Assembly: GCF_001552175.1 (NCBI RefSeq)
Contig: NZ_BCQR01000012.1
Span: 1 to 64,000, forward strand
Reading direction: 5' to 3'
Length of the DNA: 64,000 nt
Source: Actinomadura kijaniata NBRC 14229
GTDB lineage: Bacteria > Actinomycetota > Actinomycetes > Streptosporangiales > Streptosporangiaceae
Shown piece after piece: positions 42,537-52,299 of the stretch (positions are counted from its first letter, which is position 1; the number at the start of each line of letters is the position of its first letter). The notes beneath the pieces are model-generated. The model searched no databases. It had not been told where the DNA came from and was given only the letters and a program-made list of their open reading frames with translations. The translations under genes and the position numbers were made by a program.

Positions 42537-42559
42537 AGGTCACCGGCGTCTCTTATGCG
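42537..42559 (+). promoter_or_regulatory. Weak PafBC-type (RecA-NDp) promoter match
   Basis: AGGTCACCG-N8-TATGCG matches the LexA-independent damage promoter TTGTCRGTG-N8-TAN3T at about 6 of 9 and 2 of 3 positions, 55 bases before adnA. Suggestive only. Confidence 0.25.
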
Positions 42560-42613
42560 ACATGCGAGAGATGTGGTCCGAGCAGCCCCGATGATCTGCT
42601 GAAATCGTCTCTT

Positions 42614-45600
42614 GTGCCGTCAGCCTCGTATCGTCTCGTCCGTCGCGCCGGTGCCGCGCGCGTGGACGCGCCGCGGCTCGACGAGCGGCAGCAGCGCGTC
42701 GTCGACCACCGGGGCGGGCCGCTGCTGGTGCTGGCGGGGCCCGGCACCGGGAAGACGACCACGATCGTCGAGGCCGTCGTCGACCGCATCGAGAACCGGG
42801 GGATCGACCCCGAACGCGTGCTGGTCCTGACGTTCAGCCGCAAGGCCGCCGAGGAGCTGCGGCACCGGATCACCGGGCGGCTGCGGCGGACCACGCGGTC
42901 GCCGCTGGCGATGACGTTCCACAGCTACGCCTACGCGCTGCTGCGGCGGGACGCCGTCCTGAACGGGGACCTCCCGCCCCGGCTGCTGTCGGCCCCCGAA
43001 CAGCTGCTGGAGGTGCGGCGGCTGCTGGACGGCGAGCGGATCGACGGGTCCCACGGCTGGCCCCACCGGCTGCACGAGGCGATGGGCACGCGCGGGTTCG
43101 CCGAGGAGGTGCGCGACTTCATGATGCGCGCCGCCGAACGCGGCTACGAGCCCGACGACCTGGTGTCGCTCGGGCGGATCAGGGGGCGCGACGACTGGGC
43201 CGCGGTCGGCGGCTTCATGCAGCGGTACATCGACCGGTTCGCGCTGGACCCGATGCCCACCTACGACTACGGCGAGCTCATCCGGGTCGCGGCCCTGCTG
43301 CTGGCCGGGCAGGACGAGACGCGGACCCTGGAGCGCGACGCCTACGACGTCGTCTTCGTCGACGAGTACCAGGACACCGACCCCGCGCAGGAGGAGGTGC
43401 TGCGGCAGCTCGCGGGGGACGGGCGCGAGCTGGTCGTGGTGGGCGACCCCGACCAGTCGATCTACGGGTTCCGGGGCGCCGACGTGCGGGGGATCATGGA
43501 GTTCCCGGCCCGGTTCCGGACCCTGGACGGCGACCCCGCGCCGGTCGTGGCGCTGCGGACCTGCCGCCGGATGGGCCCGGAGATCCTCACCGCGTCGCGG
43601 CGGGTCGCGCGGCGGCTGCCCGCCGGGACCGCCGTTTCGGCCGAGCACCGGGCGCTGGAGCCGCTGCCCGAGGCCGAGGAGGGCGAGGTCCGCACGATCC
43701 TGGCCGACTCCGAGAGCCAGCAGGCCGCGCTGGTCGCCGACGAGCTGCGGCGGGCGCACCTGCTGGACGGGGTGCCCTGGTCGCGGATGGCGGTGCTGGT
43801 GCGCAGCTCGGTGCAGCAGGTGCCGCCGCTGCGGCGCGCCCTGGCGCAGGCCGGGGTGCCCCTGGTGGTCGCCGGTGACGAGGTCCCGCTGATGGGCGAG
43901 CCCGCCGTGCGGCCCGTCCTGCTGCTGCTGCGGGCCGCGCTGAAGAAGGACCACCTGGACGCCGAGATCGCCGACGAGCTGCTGACCGGCCCGCTCGGCG
44001 GCGCCGACGCCCTCGGGATGCGGCGGCTCAAGCGGGCGCTGCGCGACCTGGAGACCCTGTCGGGCGGGGACCGGCCGCTCAACGAGCTGCTGATCTCGGC
44101 CCTCCAGGACCCGCGGGAGCTCGCGCTCGTCCACGAGAAGGTCCGCGCCCCGGCCGAACGGATCGCGCGGCTCATCGAGGTCGCCCGGGAGCAGGCGTCG
44201 CTCGGCGGGACCGCCGAGGACGTGCTGTGGGCCGTGTGGCAGGAGAGCGGCCTCGGCGACACGCTGCTGGAGCAGAGCGTCCGGGGCGGGACGCGCGGGG
44301 CCTCCGCCGACCGGGACCTCGACGCCGTCGTCGCGCTGTTCGACCACGCCGCCCGGTTCGTCGACCGGCTGCCGCAGGCCGGGCCCGAGCTGTTCGTGGA
44401 CGACATCGCGGCCCAGGAGATCGCCGCCACGACCCTGGCCGAGCACGCCCCCGAGGGCGAGGCCGTGAAGATCCTCACCGCGCACCGGTCCAAGGGCCTG
44501 GAGTGGGACGTGGTGATCGTCGCGGGCGTGCAGGAGGGCGTCTGGCCCGACCTGCGGCTGCGCGGCTCGCTGCTGGGCGTCGAGGAGCTGATCGAGCACC
44601 ACGCCGGCAACGACCTGCCCGGCGACGAGGGCGAGGGCGCGGCCGGCTGGTCGATGGCCGCCAAGATGCTCGACGAGGAACGCCGCCTGTTCTACGTCGC
44701 CATCACCCGCGCCCGCAAGCGCCTGATCATCACCGCGGTCGGCGGCGACGACACCGAGGAACGCCCCTCCCGCTTCCTCAACGAGCTGCTGCCCGGCGCG
44801 CTGGAGCAGTCCCAGCTCGACGAGAAGACCCGGTGGCTGTCGCTGTCGTCGCTGGTGGCGGACCTGCGTTCGGTGGTGACCGACCCGGCGCGCCCCGAGC
44901 CGCTGCGGCGCGCCGCCGCCGGGCACCTGGCGCGGCTCGCGCGGGCGGGCGTGCGCGGGGCCCGCCCCGAGAACTGGTACGCCATCACCGCCCTGTCCGA
45001 CACCGGCCCCGTCATCGGGGAGGACGATCAGATCACCATCTCGCCGTCGCAGGTCGAGACGTTCACCACCTGCGGGCTGCGCTGGCTGCTGACCTCGGCG
45101 GTCGGCGCGCAGGAGGGCGGGCCCAACGAGTTCTCCACCATGGGCAAGGTCGTCCACGCCGTCGCCGAGCTGGCCGGGTCCACCGACGACCTGAACGACG
45201 TGGACGTGGGGCGGCGGCTGGACGAGATCTGGTCGGAGCTGGACTTCCGCTCCTCCTGGTACTCCGACAAGCAGCGCGAGCAGGCGTCGCGGATGGTCGA
45301 CAAGTTCCTGTCCTGGCACCGCGCCAACCCCAACGAGATCGTCGCGCTGGAGGAGCCGTTCCGGGTCGACCTCGGCCGCATCGTGATCAAGGGGCGGATC
45401 GACCGGGCCGAGCGCGACGCCGAGGGCCGCGCCGTCATCATCGACATCAAGACGTCGAACACGCCGGTCCCCAAGGACGACCTGGCGCGCAACCCGCAGC
45501 TCGGCGTCTACCAGCTCGCCGTCATGATGGGCGCGTTCGAGCGGCACGGCCTGGTCGAGCCCGGCGGCGCCAAGCTCATCCAGGTCGGCAAGGCCGCGTT

Positions 45601-45799
45601 CGCCGCCAAGGTGCGCGAGCAGGAGCAGCCGCCGCCGACCGGTGACCCCGACCCCGAGTGGCCGCGGAAGCTGGTCGAGATCGTCGCGGCGGGCATGGCG
45701 TCGGAGGTGTTCCAGGCCCGCGTCAACGACAAGTGTCGGTCCTGCCCCGTACGGTCCTGCTGTCCGGTCCAGGAGGAAGGGGGGCAGGTCGGTCCATGA
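42614..45799 (+). CDS. adnA: AdnA-like helicase-nuclease subunit
   Basis: A 1061-residue UvrD-like SF1 helicase fused to a RecB-type nuclease. Motifs in order: Walker A GPGTGKTT (42-49), LTFSRKAAEEL, DEYQDTDP, DQSIYGFRGA, HRSKGLEWD, FYVAITRARK. The nuclease domain near 820-1050 has GRIDRAERD and IIDIKTS. One Cys near residue 820 (TTCGLRW) and a C-terminal CRSCPVRSCC cluster should hold a 4Fe-4S cluster. AdnAB resects double-strand breaks in mycobacteria. GTG at 42614; the stop overlaps adnB (ATGA). Confidence 0.92.
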   Translation: MPSASYRLVRRAGAARVDAPRLDERQQRVVDHRGGPLLVLAGPGTGKTTTIVEAVVDRIENRGIDPERVLVLTFSRKAAEELRHRITGRLRRTTRSPLAMTFHSYAYALLRRDAVLNGDLPPRLLSAPEQLLEVRRLLDGERIDGSHGWPHRLHEAMGTRGFAEEVRDFMMRAAERGYEPDDLVSLGRIRGRDDWAAVGGFMQRYIDRFALDPMPTYDYGELIRVAALLLAGQDETRTLERDAYDVVFVDEYQDTDPAQEEVLRQLAGDGRELVVVGDPDQSIYGFRGADVRGIMEFPARFRTLDGDPAPVVALRTCRRMGPEILTASRRVARRLPAGTAVSAEHRALEPLPEAEEGEVRTILADSESQQAALVADELRRAHLLDGVPWSRMAVLVRSSVQQVPPLRRALAQAGVPLVVAGDEVPLMGEPAVRPVLLLLRAALKKDHLDAEIADELLTGPLGGADALGMRRLKRALRDLETLSGGDRPLNELLISALQDPRELALVHEKVRAPAERIARLIEVAREQASLGGTAEDVLWAVWQESGLGDTLLEQSVRGGTRGASADRDLDAVVALFDHAARFVDRLPQAGPELFVDDIAAQEIAATTLAEHAPEGEAVKILTAHRSKGLEWDVVIVAGVQEGVWPDLRLRGSLLGVEELIEHHAGNDLPGDEGEGAAGWSMAAKMLDEERRLFYVAITRARKRLIITAVGGDDTEERPSRFLNELLPGALEQSQLDEKTRWLSLSSLVADLRSVVTDPARPEPLRRAAAGHLARLARAGVRGARPENWYAITALSDTGPVIGEDDQITISPSQVETFTTCGLRWLLTSAVGAQEGGPNEFSTMGKVVHAVAELAGSTDDLNDVDVGRRLDEIWSELDFRSSWYSDKQREQASRMVDKFLSWHRANPNEIVALEEPFRVDLGRIVIKGRIDRAERDAEGRAVIIDIKTSNTPVPKDDLARNPQLGVYQLAVMMGAFERHGLVEPGGAKLIQVGKAAFAAKVREQEQPPPTGDPDPEWPRKLVEIVAAGMASEVFQARVNDKCRSCPVRSCCPVQEEGGQVGP

Positions 45800-48700
45800 T
45801 CACACCAGCCGGGCTGGCGCGGCTGCTGGAGATCCCCGAACCGACCGACGAGCAGGCCCGGGTGATCGAGGCCCCGCTGGCGCCGATGGCGGTGATCGCG
45901 GGGGCCGGTTCGGGCAAGTCCGAGACCATGGCGGCGCGCGTGGTGTGGCTGGTCGCCAACGGGTTCGTGCGGCCCGAACGCGTCCTCGGCCTCACCTTCA
46001 CCCGCAAGGCCGCCGCCGAGCTCGGGGCGCGGGTCCGCAAGCGCCTGGACACGCTGCGCGAGAAGCTGCCGCCCGACGAGGTGGAGCGGCTCGGCGGCGA
46101 GCAGATCTTCGACGGCGAGCCGACCGTGTCCACCTACCACTCCTACGCCGCCCGGCTGTTCGGCGACCACGCGCTGCGCGAGGCGCTGGAGCCGACCATG
46201 CGGCTGATCTCCCCGGCGGTCGCCTGGCAGATCTGCTCGCGGGCCGTGGACGCCTACGACGGGCCCATGGACCATGTGGACTGGTCGCCCGACACCGTCA
46301 CCAAGGCCGTGATGGAGCTGGCCGGGGACCTGGCCGAGCACCTGCGCCAGCCCACCGACCTGTACAAGGTCGGCGGATGGCTGGAGGAGCGCTTCGCCGC
46401 CCTGCCGAAACCCCTCAAGGCGCAGCGGGACGTGCTGGCCAAGCAGGCGGTCCGCGAGCAGCTCGTGCCGCTGATCGAGGCGTTCCGGCAGGCCAAGGCC
46501 GACCGCGAGGTCGTCGACCACGGCGACCAGATGGCCCACGCGGCGCGGATCGCGTTCAAGCACCCCGAGGTCGGGATGATCGAACGGTCCCGCTACTCGG
46601 TGGTGCTGCTGGACGAGTACCAGGACACCAGCCAGGCGCAGCTGGTGCTGCTGCGGTCGCTGTTCGGCGGCGGGCACCCGGTCACCGCGGTCGGCGACCC
46701 CTGCCAGTCCATCTACGGGTGGCGCGGCGCGAGCGCGGGCGGGCTGCTGCGGTTCGCCCACGACTTCCCGTTGCAGACCCCGGTCCTGAACCGCCCGCCG
46801 AGCCCCGCCCCCGTCCGGCAGCTTTCGCGGAGCTTCCGCAACGGCGAGCACGTGCTGCGCGCCGCCGCCCGAATCCAGGAGGAGCTGCGCCAGGAGACCC
46901 CGCAGGTGCCGGTGCTGACGCCCGGCGCGGGCCGCGAGGGGCGCGGCCGGGTGGAGTGCGCGCTGTTCGAGCACGTCGAGCAGGAGGCCGAGATGATCGC
47001 CGCGCGGGTCGCGCGGCTCATGGCGGGCGACCCGGAGATCGCGCCGGACGGCGGGCCGCAGGGCGAGCCGCTGAAGTACTCCGACATCGCCGTGCTGGCC
47101 CGCAAGCGGTCGCAGTTCCCGCTGATCCGGCGGGCGCTGGAGGCCCGCTCCATCCCCGTCGAGGTCGTCGGGCTGGGCGGGCTGCTGACCGTGCCGGAGG
47201 TGCAGGACGTCGTCGCGACGCTGCGGGTCATGCACGACCCGACCGCCGGGGCGTCGCTGGCGCGGCTGCTGACCGGGCCGCGCTGGCGCCTCGGCCCGCG
47301 CGACCTGGTCGCGCTCGGCCGCCGGGCGCGCCGCCTGGCCGAGGAGACCTCCCGCGACGTCACCCGCCCGGGCGACGCCGCCGACCCCGAGGGCGAGGAC
47401 GCCCCGCCGCAGGGCAAGGACCCGCTCCGCGAGCTGGTCTCCGAACTGAACCGCGAGACCGGCAGCCTCGTGGACGCCCTGGACGACCTCGGCGACCCGG
47501 GCGCGTACTCGCCCGAGGGCTACGGCCGGCTGCGGCGGCTGCGCGACGAGCTGCGGTCCCTGCGCACCCAGGTCGGGCTGTCGCTGCCCGACCTGGTCAA
47601 CGAGGTCGAGCGCGCCCTCGGCCTCGACATCGAGGTCGCGGCCCGCTCCGGCCTCGACCCCGTCACCGCGCGGGCCGACCTGGACGCGTTCATCGACGCC
47701 GCCGCGCAGTTCGCCGGGGACGCCGAGGACGCGACGCTGGGGGCGTTCCTGGCGTACCTGAAGGCCGCCGAGACCGAGGAGTTCGGGCTGGCGGCGGGCC
47801 GGGTCGGGGAGACCGACAGCGTCAAGCTGCTCACCGTGCACGCCTCCAAGGGCCTGGAGTGGCCGGTGGTGATCGTGCCGGGGCTGTCCTACCGGCCCAG
47901 GAAGGACGGCGGCCCCGCCACCGGGTCGATCTTCCCCTCGCCGCCGCAGAACACCACCCGCTGGACCGACAACGCCCGCGTGCTGCCCTGGCCGCTGCGC
48001 GGCGACCGCCGCGACCTGCCCGAGCTGCGCGGCCTGGAGACCGACGACCTGGTGGCGTTCAACGAGGCCGCCGCCGCCCGCGACCTGATGGAGGAGCGCC
48101 GCCTGGCGTACGTGGCGGTCACCCGGTCGGCGAGCCTGCTGATCTGCACCGGCTACTGGTGGGGGCAGTCGGGGCGCCCCCTCGGGCCCTCGCCGTTCCT
48201 GGAGGAGGTCCGCGAGGTCTGCCTGGCCGGGGCCGGGTCGGTGGCGGTGTGGACCGAGCCGCCCGCCGAGGACGCCACCAACCCGCTGCTGGCCGAGGAC
48301 GAGGAGGCCGCCTGGCCGGTCCAGCCCGGCGACCGGGGACGCGCCGACGCGACCGCGCGGGCCCGCTACGAGGCGACCGTCGAGGCCGCCCGCATGGTCG
48401 AGGACGCCATGCAGGGACGCAACGTCCGCTGGGTCGGCACCGACGGCCTCACCGCCGCCGACAAGGGCCGCATGCAGGCGTGGGCGCGCGACGTGGAACT
48501 GCTGCTCGCCGAGCGCGACCGGGGCCGCGGCGGCGACGGCCTGCTGGTCGAGCTGCCCCCCAACCTCACCGTCTCCTCGCTGGTCACCCTGGCCCGCGAC
48601 CCGCAGGCGCTGGCCCGCCAGATCCGGCGGCCGATGCCGCGCCCGCCCGCGCCGTTCGCGCGCCGGGGCACCGCGTTCCACACCTGGCTGGAGAGCCGCT

Positions 48701-49149
48701 GGGGCCAGCAGCGCCTGGTGGACGAGGAGGAGCTGCCCGGCGCCGCCGACGAGGACGCCGCCGACGAGGTCCACCTGGCCATGCTCCAGGAGCGGTTCGA
48801 GGCGTCCGAATGGGGGTCGCGCGAGCCGGTCGACATCGAGGTGCCGTTCGAGACGATGATCGGCGACCGGCTGGTGCGGGGCCGCATGGACGCGGTGTTC
48901 CAGCACGAGGACGGCCGCTACGAGGTCGTGGACTGGAAGACCGGCGCGCCGCCCGGCGAGGAGGAGATGCGGCACGTGGCGGTGCAGCTCGCCGCCTACC
49001 GGCTGGCGTGGGCGGACCTGAGGGGCGTGCCGCTGGACCGGGTGGGGGCGGCGTTCCACTACGTGCGCGCCGACCACACCGTCCGGCCCGTGGACCTGCT
49101 CGACGCCGCGGGCCTGGCGAAACTGCTGGAGAAGATCCCCGCCATCTGA
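45796..49149 (+). CDS. adnB: AdnB-like helicase-nuclease subunit
   Basis: A 1117-residue partner of AdnA. Walker A GAGSGKS (36-42), LTFTRKAAAEL, DEYQDTSQAQ, CQSIYGWRGA, HASKGLEWPVV and YVAVTRSASL mark the SF1 motor. The C-terminal nuclease has GRMDAVFQHE (about 1029) and VVDWKTG (about 1045). In mycobacterial AdnAB this subunit is the lead motor. ATG at 45796 overlaps the adnA stop, ensuring equal synthesis. The two proteins replace RecBCD or AddAB. Confidence 0.92.
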   Translation: MITPAGLARLLEIPEPTDEQARVIEAPLAPMAVIAGAGSGKSETMAARVVWLVANGFVRPERVLGLTFTRKAAAELGARVRKRLDTLREKLPPDEVERLGGEQIFDGEPTVSTYHSYAARLFGDHALREALEPTMRLISPAVAWQICSRAVDAYDGPMDHVDWSPDTVTKAVMELAGDLAEHLRQPTDLYKVGGWLEERFAALPKPLKAQRDVLAKQAVREQLVPLIEAFRQAKADREVVDHGDQMAHAARIAFKHPEVGMIERSRYSVVLLDEYQDTSQAQLVLLRSLFGGGHPVTAVGDPCQSIYGWRGASAGGLLRFAHDFPLQTPVLNRPPSPAPVRQLSRSFRNGEHVLRAAARIQEELRQETPQVPVLTPGAGREGRGRVECALFEHVEQEAEMIAARVARLMAGDPEIAPDGGPQGEPLKYSDIAVLARKRSQFPLIRRALEARSIPVEVVGLGGLLTVPEVQDVVATLRVMHDPTAGASLARLLTGPRWRLGPRDLVALGRRARRLAEETSRDVTRPGDAADPEGEDAPPQGKDPLRELVSELNRETGSLVDALDDLGDPGAYSPEGYGRLRRLRDELRSLRTQVGLSLPDLVNEVERALGLDIEVAARSGLDPVTARADLDAFIDAAAQFAGDAEDATLGAFLAYLKAAETEEFGLAAGRVGETDSVKLLTVHASKGLEWPVVIVPGLSYRPRKDGGPATGSIFPSPPQNTTRWTDNARVLPWPLRGDRRDLPELRGLETDDLVAFNEAAAARDLMEERRLAYVAVTRSASLLICTGYWWGQSGRPLGPSPFLEEVREVCLAGAGSVAVWTEPPAEDATNPLLAEDEEAAWPVQPGDRGRADATARARYEATVEAARMVEDAMQGRNVRWVGTDGLTAADKGRMQAWARDVELLLAERDRGRGGDGLLVELPPNLTVSSLVTLARDPQALARQIRRPMPRPPAPFARRGTAFHTWLESRWGQQRLVDEEELPGAADEDAADEVHLAMLQERFEASEWGSREPVDIEVPFETMIGDRLVRGRMDAVFQHEDGRYEVVDWKTGAPPGEEEMRHVAVQLAAYRLAWADLRGVPLDRVGAAFHYVRADHTVRPVDLLDAAGLAKLLEKIPAI

Positions 49150-49232
49150 CGCGGAAGTGATGGTCGTCACTCCCCACTGTTCACCTCCCCCGGATTCGGG
49201 GATGATCCCGGCAACACCCTGGAGGAGGCGGC

Positions 49233-49976
49233 GTGACGGTGATGCGTGAAGTCGATGACCAGCAGGCGGCGCGGGAGCTCCCCACCGGGGTGGCCGACCT
49301 GGACCGGCTGGTCCGGTTCATGGACGCGGAGCTGGACCTGGAGGACGTCGTCCTGGAGGTCGGCGCCGGGACCGGACCGGTCGCGCGGGCCGTCGCGCGC
49401 CGCGTCCGTCACGCCACCGCCCTCGACCCGGCGCCCGCCGCCCTCGCCGAGGGGAAGCGGGCCGCCGACCGGGACGGCATCACCAACGTGACGTTCATGC
49501 GCGGGGACGCCGCCGCGCTGCCCTGGCTGGACCGGACGTTCACGCTGGTCGTCGTCTGGAACGCGCTGCACCGGGCCGCCGACCCGGCGGCGGTGGTGCG
49601 GGAGGCGGCGCGGGTGTGCCGCCCCGGCGCGGCGCTGGTCGTCGCCGACACGGTACGGCCCGCCGGACCCGACGGCGACCCCGACCGGATCGAACGGCTG
49701 CGCGACCCCGCGCACGGCGCCCTCCTCACCGAGGACCGCCTCACCGCGCTGGTCACCGGGGCCGGGGCCGAGGTGAAGCGCGCCGACCCGTTCGACGAGC
49801 GGGTGCCGCTGGCGTCCTGGCTGGCGCGGACCGGCGCCGACGCCGCCGCGCGCGTCCGCGAGGAGGTGCTCGCGGAACTCGCGGGCGGACCCGCCACGGG
49901 GCTGCGCCCCCATATGATCGACGGCGAACCGCACGTCACCCGCACGAACCTCTGGCTTCTGGCGATTGCCGGGTGA
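49233..49976 (+). CDS. Class I SAM-dependent methyltransferase
   Basis: A 247-residue methyltransferase of the UbiE/type-11 group. Motif I is VLEVGAGTGPVARAVA (about residue 40), an acidic residue follows in HATALDPAPAAL, and the motif II region is FTLVVVWNALH. The start GTG at 49233 follows GGAGGAGGCGGC. The substrate is unknown; there is no clear operon partner, as adnB lies 83 bases upstream and the next gene is small. Confidence 0.85.
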   Translation: MTVMREVDDQQAARELPTGVADLDRLVRFMDAELDLEDVVLEVGAGTGPVARAVARRVRHATALDPAPAALAEGKRAADRDGITNVTFMRGDAAALPWLDRTFTLVVVWNALHRAADPAAVVREAARVCRPGAALVVADTVRPAGPDGDPDRIERLRDPAHGALLTEDRLTALVTGAGAEVKRADPFDERVPLASWLARTGADAAARVREEVLAELAGGPATGLRPHMIDGEPHVTRTNLWLLAIAG

Positions 49977-50039
49977 AACGGATGCGTTTTTCGTCCAAAC
50001 GTTCGACGGTCTTCGTTCGTGTGTTCTATGTTGTCGAAC

Positions 50040-50348
50040 ATGGGTTCTAGCACCGTGGATCGTGAGCCGGCCGCCCTGGCCATGCGCATCGGGATCGTGG
50101 CGGCCGAGGCGGCGCTGGCGACCTTCGCCCGCAACCTCGACCTCGACGACCTGGAGAGCGGTCTGGACTTCGAGGGCGCGATCGGGCCGGCCGAGTGGCC
50201 GCTGTTCTCACTGGTGATCGACACCCTGGCCGAGGCCGCGCCCGGCGACACCCGCTCCCTGGACGAGCGCCGCGCCGACGCCCTCAACGACCTGGCCCGC
50301 ATCTGCATGGCCGCCCGCAACGAGGACCGCCCCGTCCGCGTCGCCTGA
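50040..50348 (+). CDS. Conserved hypothetical small protein
   Basis: A 102-residue mostly helical protein (MRIGIVAAEAALATFARNLDL, then WPLFSLVIDTLAEAAPGD) with no domain I recognise. ATG at 50040 is my choice; in-frame ATG 50028 and GTG 50019 are alternatives, and the upstream region is AT-richer, as expected of a promoter. A hairpin follows the stop. Confidence 0.55.
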   Translation: MGSSTVDREPAALAMRIGIVAAEAALATFARNLDLDDLESGLDFEGAIGPAEWPLFSLVIDTLAEAAPGDTRSLDERRADALNDLARICMAARNEDRPVRVA

Positions 50349-50374
50349 CCCGCCCTCCCGCGCGGCGGCCCGGG

Positions 50375-50402
50375 CGGGGAACGCGCCCAGGACCGTTCCC
50401 CG
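50375..50402 (+). terminator. Hairpin after the small hypothetical gene
   Basis: Nine-base stem CGGGGAACG / CGTTCCCCG with a 10-base loop, 27 bases after the stop. Confidence 0.5.
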
Positions 50403-50501
50403 GAAACCCTGGCGTGGACGCCTCGCCGGGCGAGCACCTCGCGGTGACCGGCGTGCGGCCGAGGGCGTCGGCCGGACGACGGTCAGCCGTTCGGCGGCAC
50501 G

Positions 50502-52106
50502 TCAGCCGCGGAGCGCCTTGCGCCGGACCTTGCCGGTGCTGGTGCGGGGCAGCTCGTCGACGAAGTGGACGTCGCGGGGCACCTTGTACCGGGCCAGGTT
50601 GCGCTTCACGTACGCCCTGACGTCGTCCTCGGTCAGCCGGTGGCCCTCCTTGAGGACCACGTGGGCCGCCAGGCGCTGGCCGAACCGCTCGTCCTCCACG
50701 CCCGTGACCGTGACCTCCGCGATCGCCTCGTGCTCGCCGAGCAGGTCCTCGACCTCGCCGGGGAACACGTTCTCCCCGCCCGACACGATCATGTCGTCGG
50801 CGCGGCCGTCGACGAACAGCCGGCCCTGCTCGTCGAAGTGCCCGAGGTCGCCGGTGCCGGTCAGGCCGTCGCGGACCTTCTTGGTCCCGCCGCCGGTGTA
50901 GCCCGCGAACTTCAGCCCGCCGCCGGTGTAGATCTCCCCGGTCTCGCCGGGCGGCAGCTCGTTGCCGTCCTCGTCCAGGATCCTGACGGTGAGGCGGAAC
51001 GACGGCCTGCCGACCGTTCCGGGGGCCGCGCGCAGGTCCTCGGGCGTGGAGATGGTCGCCCAGCCCGTCTCGGTCGCGCCGTAGACGTTGTGGAGGACGT
51101 CGCCGAACCCGTCCATGAACCTCTCCGACAGGTGCGGGTGCAGCGCCGACCCGCCGCAGACCACCACGCGCAGCGACGAGGGGCGCGGCCCGTCCGGCAC
51201 GTCCAGCATCCGCTGGAGCATCACCGGGACGGCGATCAGCGTCTCCGCCCGGTGCTCCTCGATCGCCTTCAGGGTCGCGGCCGGGTCGAAGCGGCGCGCC
51301 AGCACCAGCGGCATGCCGAGGCCGATCCCGACCGCGAGGTAGGCGAAGCCCAGCACGTGGAACAGCGGCGGCGCGATGACGACCGGCGCCCCGGACCGCA
51401 CCGGCACCCGCATCAGGTGGCTGACCGCCGCCGGGAGCAGCGCGCCGAGCCCGACGTCGTGCTGCGCGCCCTTGGGCGTCCCGGTCGTGCCGGACGTCAT
51501 GATGATGGTCCGCCCCGCGCGCGCCGGTTTCTGCGGCTCGGGCTCGACGCCCTCGACCAGCTCGTCGGCGGACGGGTGCTTGCCCTCGTCCCGGTCCCGC
51601 CACATGTGGACGCGCTGCCCGCCGAACGACGCGTCGTCCACCACCTCGTCGAACTCCTGGTCGTGCAGGAGCAGCCCGACGTCCTCGCGCCCGGCGACCT
51701 CGCCGAGCTGCGCGCCGGAGAAGTCGGTGTTCAGCAGGACGACGTCGTGGCCGAGGCGGGAGGCGGCGAGCACGGCCTCCACGAACCCCCGGTGGTTGCG
51801 GCACAGCACCCCGACGCGCTCGCCGTCGCCGACGCGCCCGGCCAGCACCGTGGCCAGCGCGGCGGCGCGCCGCTCCAGCTCGGCGTAGGTGAGATGCCCC
51901 TTCTCGTCGTACAGCGCGATCCGGTCGGGGAACCGCAGCGCCGCCATCGCCCCGACCGTCGCCGGGACCGGCCCGTACCGCAGGTACTGGAGCGGCAGTC
52001 GCGCCAGCCGGTCCGGCCGCACCGGGCGCAGCACCCCGACGTCGAGAACCGCGCGGGTCGCCCGCGCCCCTTGACTCGCCAACGTTCGGACCCGGTCGAG
52101 CAGCAC
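50502..52106 (-). CDS. Acyl-CoA synthetase / AMP-dependent ligase
   Basis: A 534-residue ANL-superfamily enzyme. The phosphate loop is TIIMTSGTTGTPKGAQ, with YGATETGW as the A5 motif, TGDLGHFDEQGRL as A7, and the catalytic Lys in TSTGKVRRKAL. It activates a carboxylic acid, probably a fatty acid, to acyl-AMP and then CoA thioester. GTG at 52106 follows GGAGAAGG. It lies downstream of the siderophore-like unit on the same strand with 193 bases between, so a link to acylated siderophore synthesis is possible but unproven. Confidence 0.88.
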   Translation of the reverse strand: MLLDRVRTLASQGARATRAVLDVGVLRPVRPDRLARLPLQYLRYGPVPATVGAMAALRFPDRIALYDEKGHLTYAELERRAAALATVLAGRVGDGERVGVLCRNHRGFVEAVLAASRLGHDVVLLNTDFSGAQLGEVAGREDVGLLLHDQEFDEVVDDASFGGQRVHMWRDRDEGKHPSADELVEGVEPEPQKPARAGRTIIMTSGTTGTPKGAQHDVGLGALLPAAVSHLMRVPVRSGAPVVIAPPLFHVLGFAYLAVGIGLGMPLVLARRFDPAATLKAIEEHRAETLIAVPVMLQRMLDVPDGPRPSSLRVVVCGGSALHPHLSERFMDGFGDVLHNVYGATETGWATISTPEDLRAAPGTVGRPSFRLTVRILDEDGNELPPGETGEIYTGGGLKFAGYTGGGTKKVRDGLTGTGDLGHFDEQGRLFVDGRADDMIVSGGENVFPGEVEDLLGEHEAIAEVTVTGVEDERFGQRLAAHVVLKEGHRLTEDDVRAYVKRNLARYKVPRDVHFVDELPRTSTGKVRRKALRG

Positions 52107-52299
52107 TGGACCTTCTCCTTGCCGTGGGGGAGGGCCGCGGGTGACGGCCACGGGGGAGTCAGGGCCATACCCGGCTTTCAGTTAGATATGTAGTCGAATA
52201 CCTCTCCCGGCGACACCCCGAGACGGGCATGTGACCCGAACCACACCCCCGCCGCCTCCGGACGCGCGGCCCTTCGACGGCCACGGGCGACGCGGGCGG

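Noticed and set aside
42620..45547. A long antisense frame opposite adnA
   Set aside because: Same reason; no motif, start or ribosome-binding site, and it mirrors a clearly coding strand.
45508..49170. A 1220-codon open frame antisense to adnB
   Set aside because: It is a GC-skew shadow of adnB: composition is His/Gln/Arg-rich, no domain is recognisable, and adnB has all helicase and nuclease motifs.
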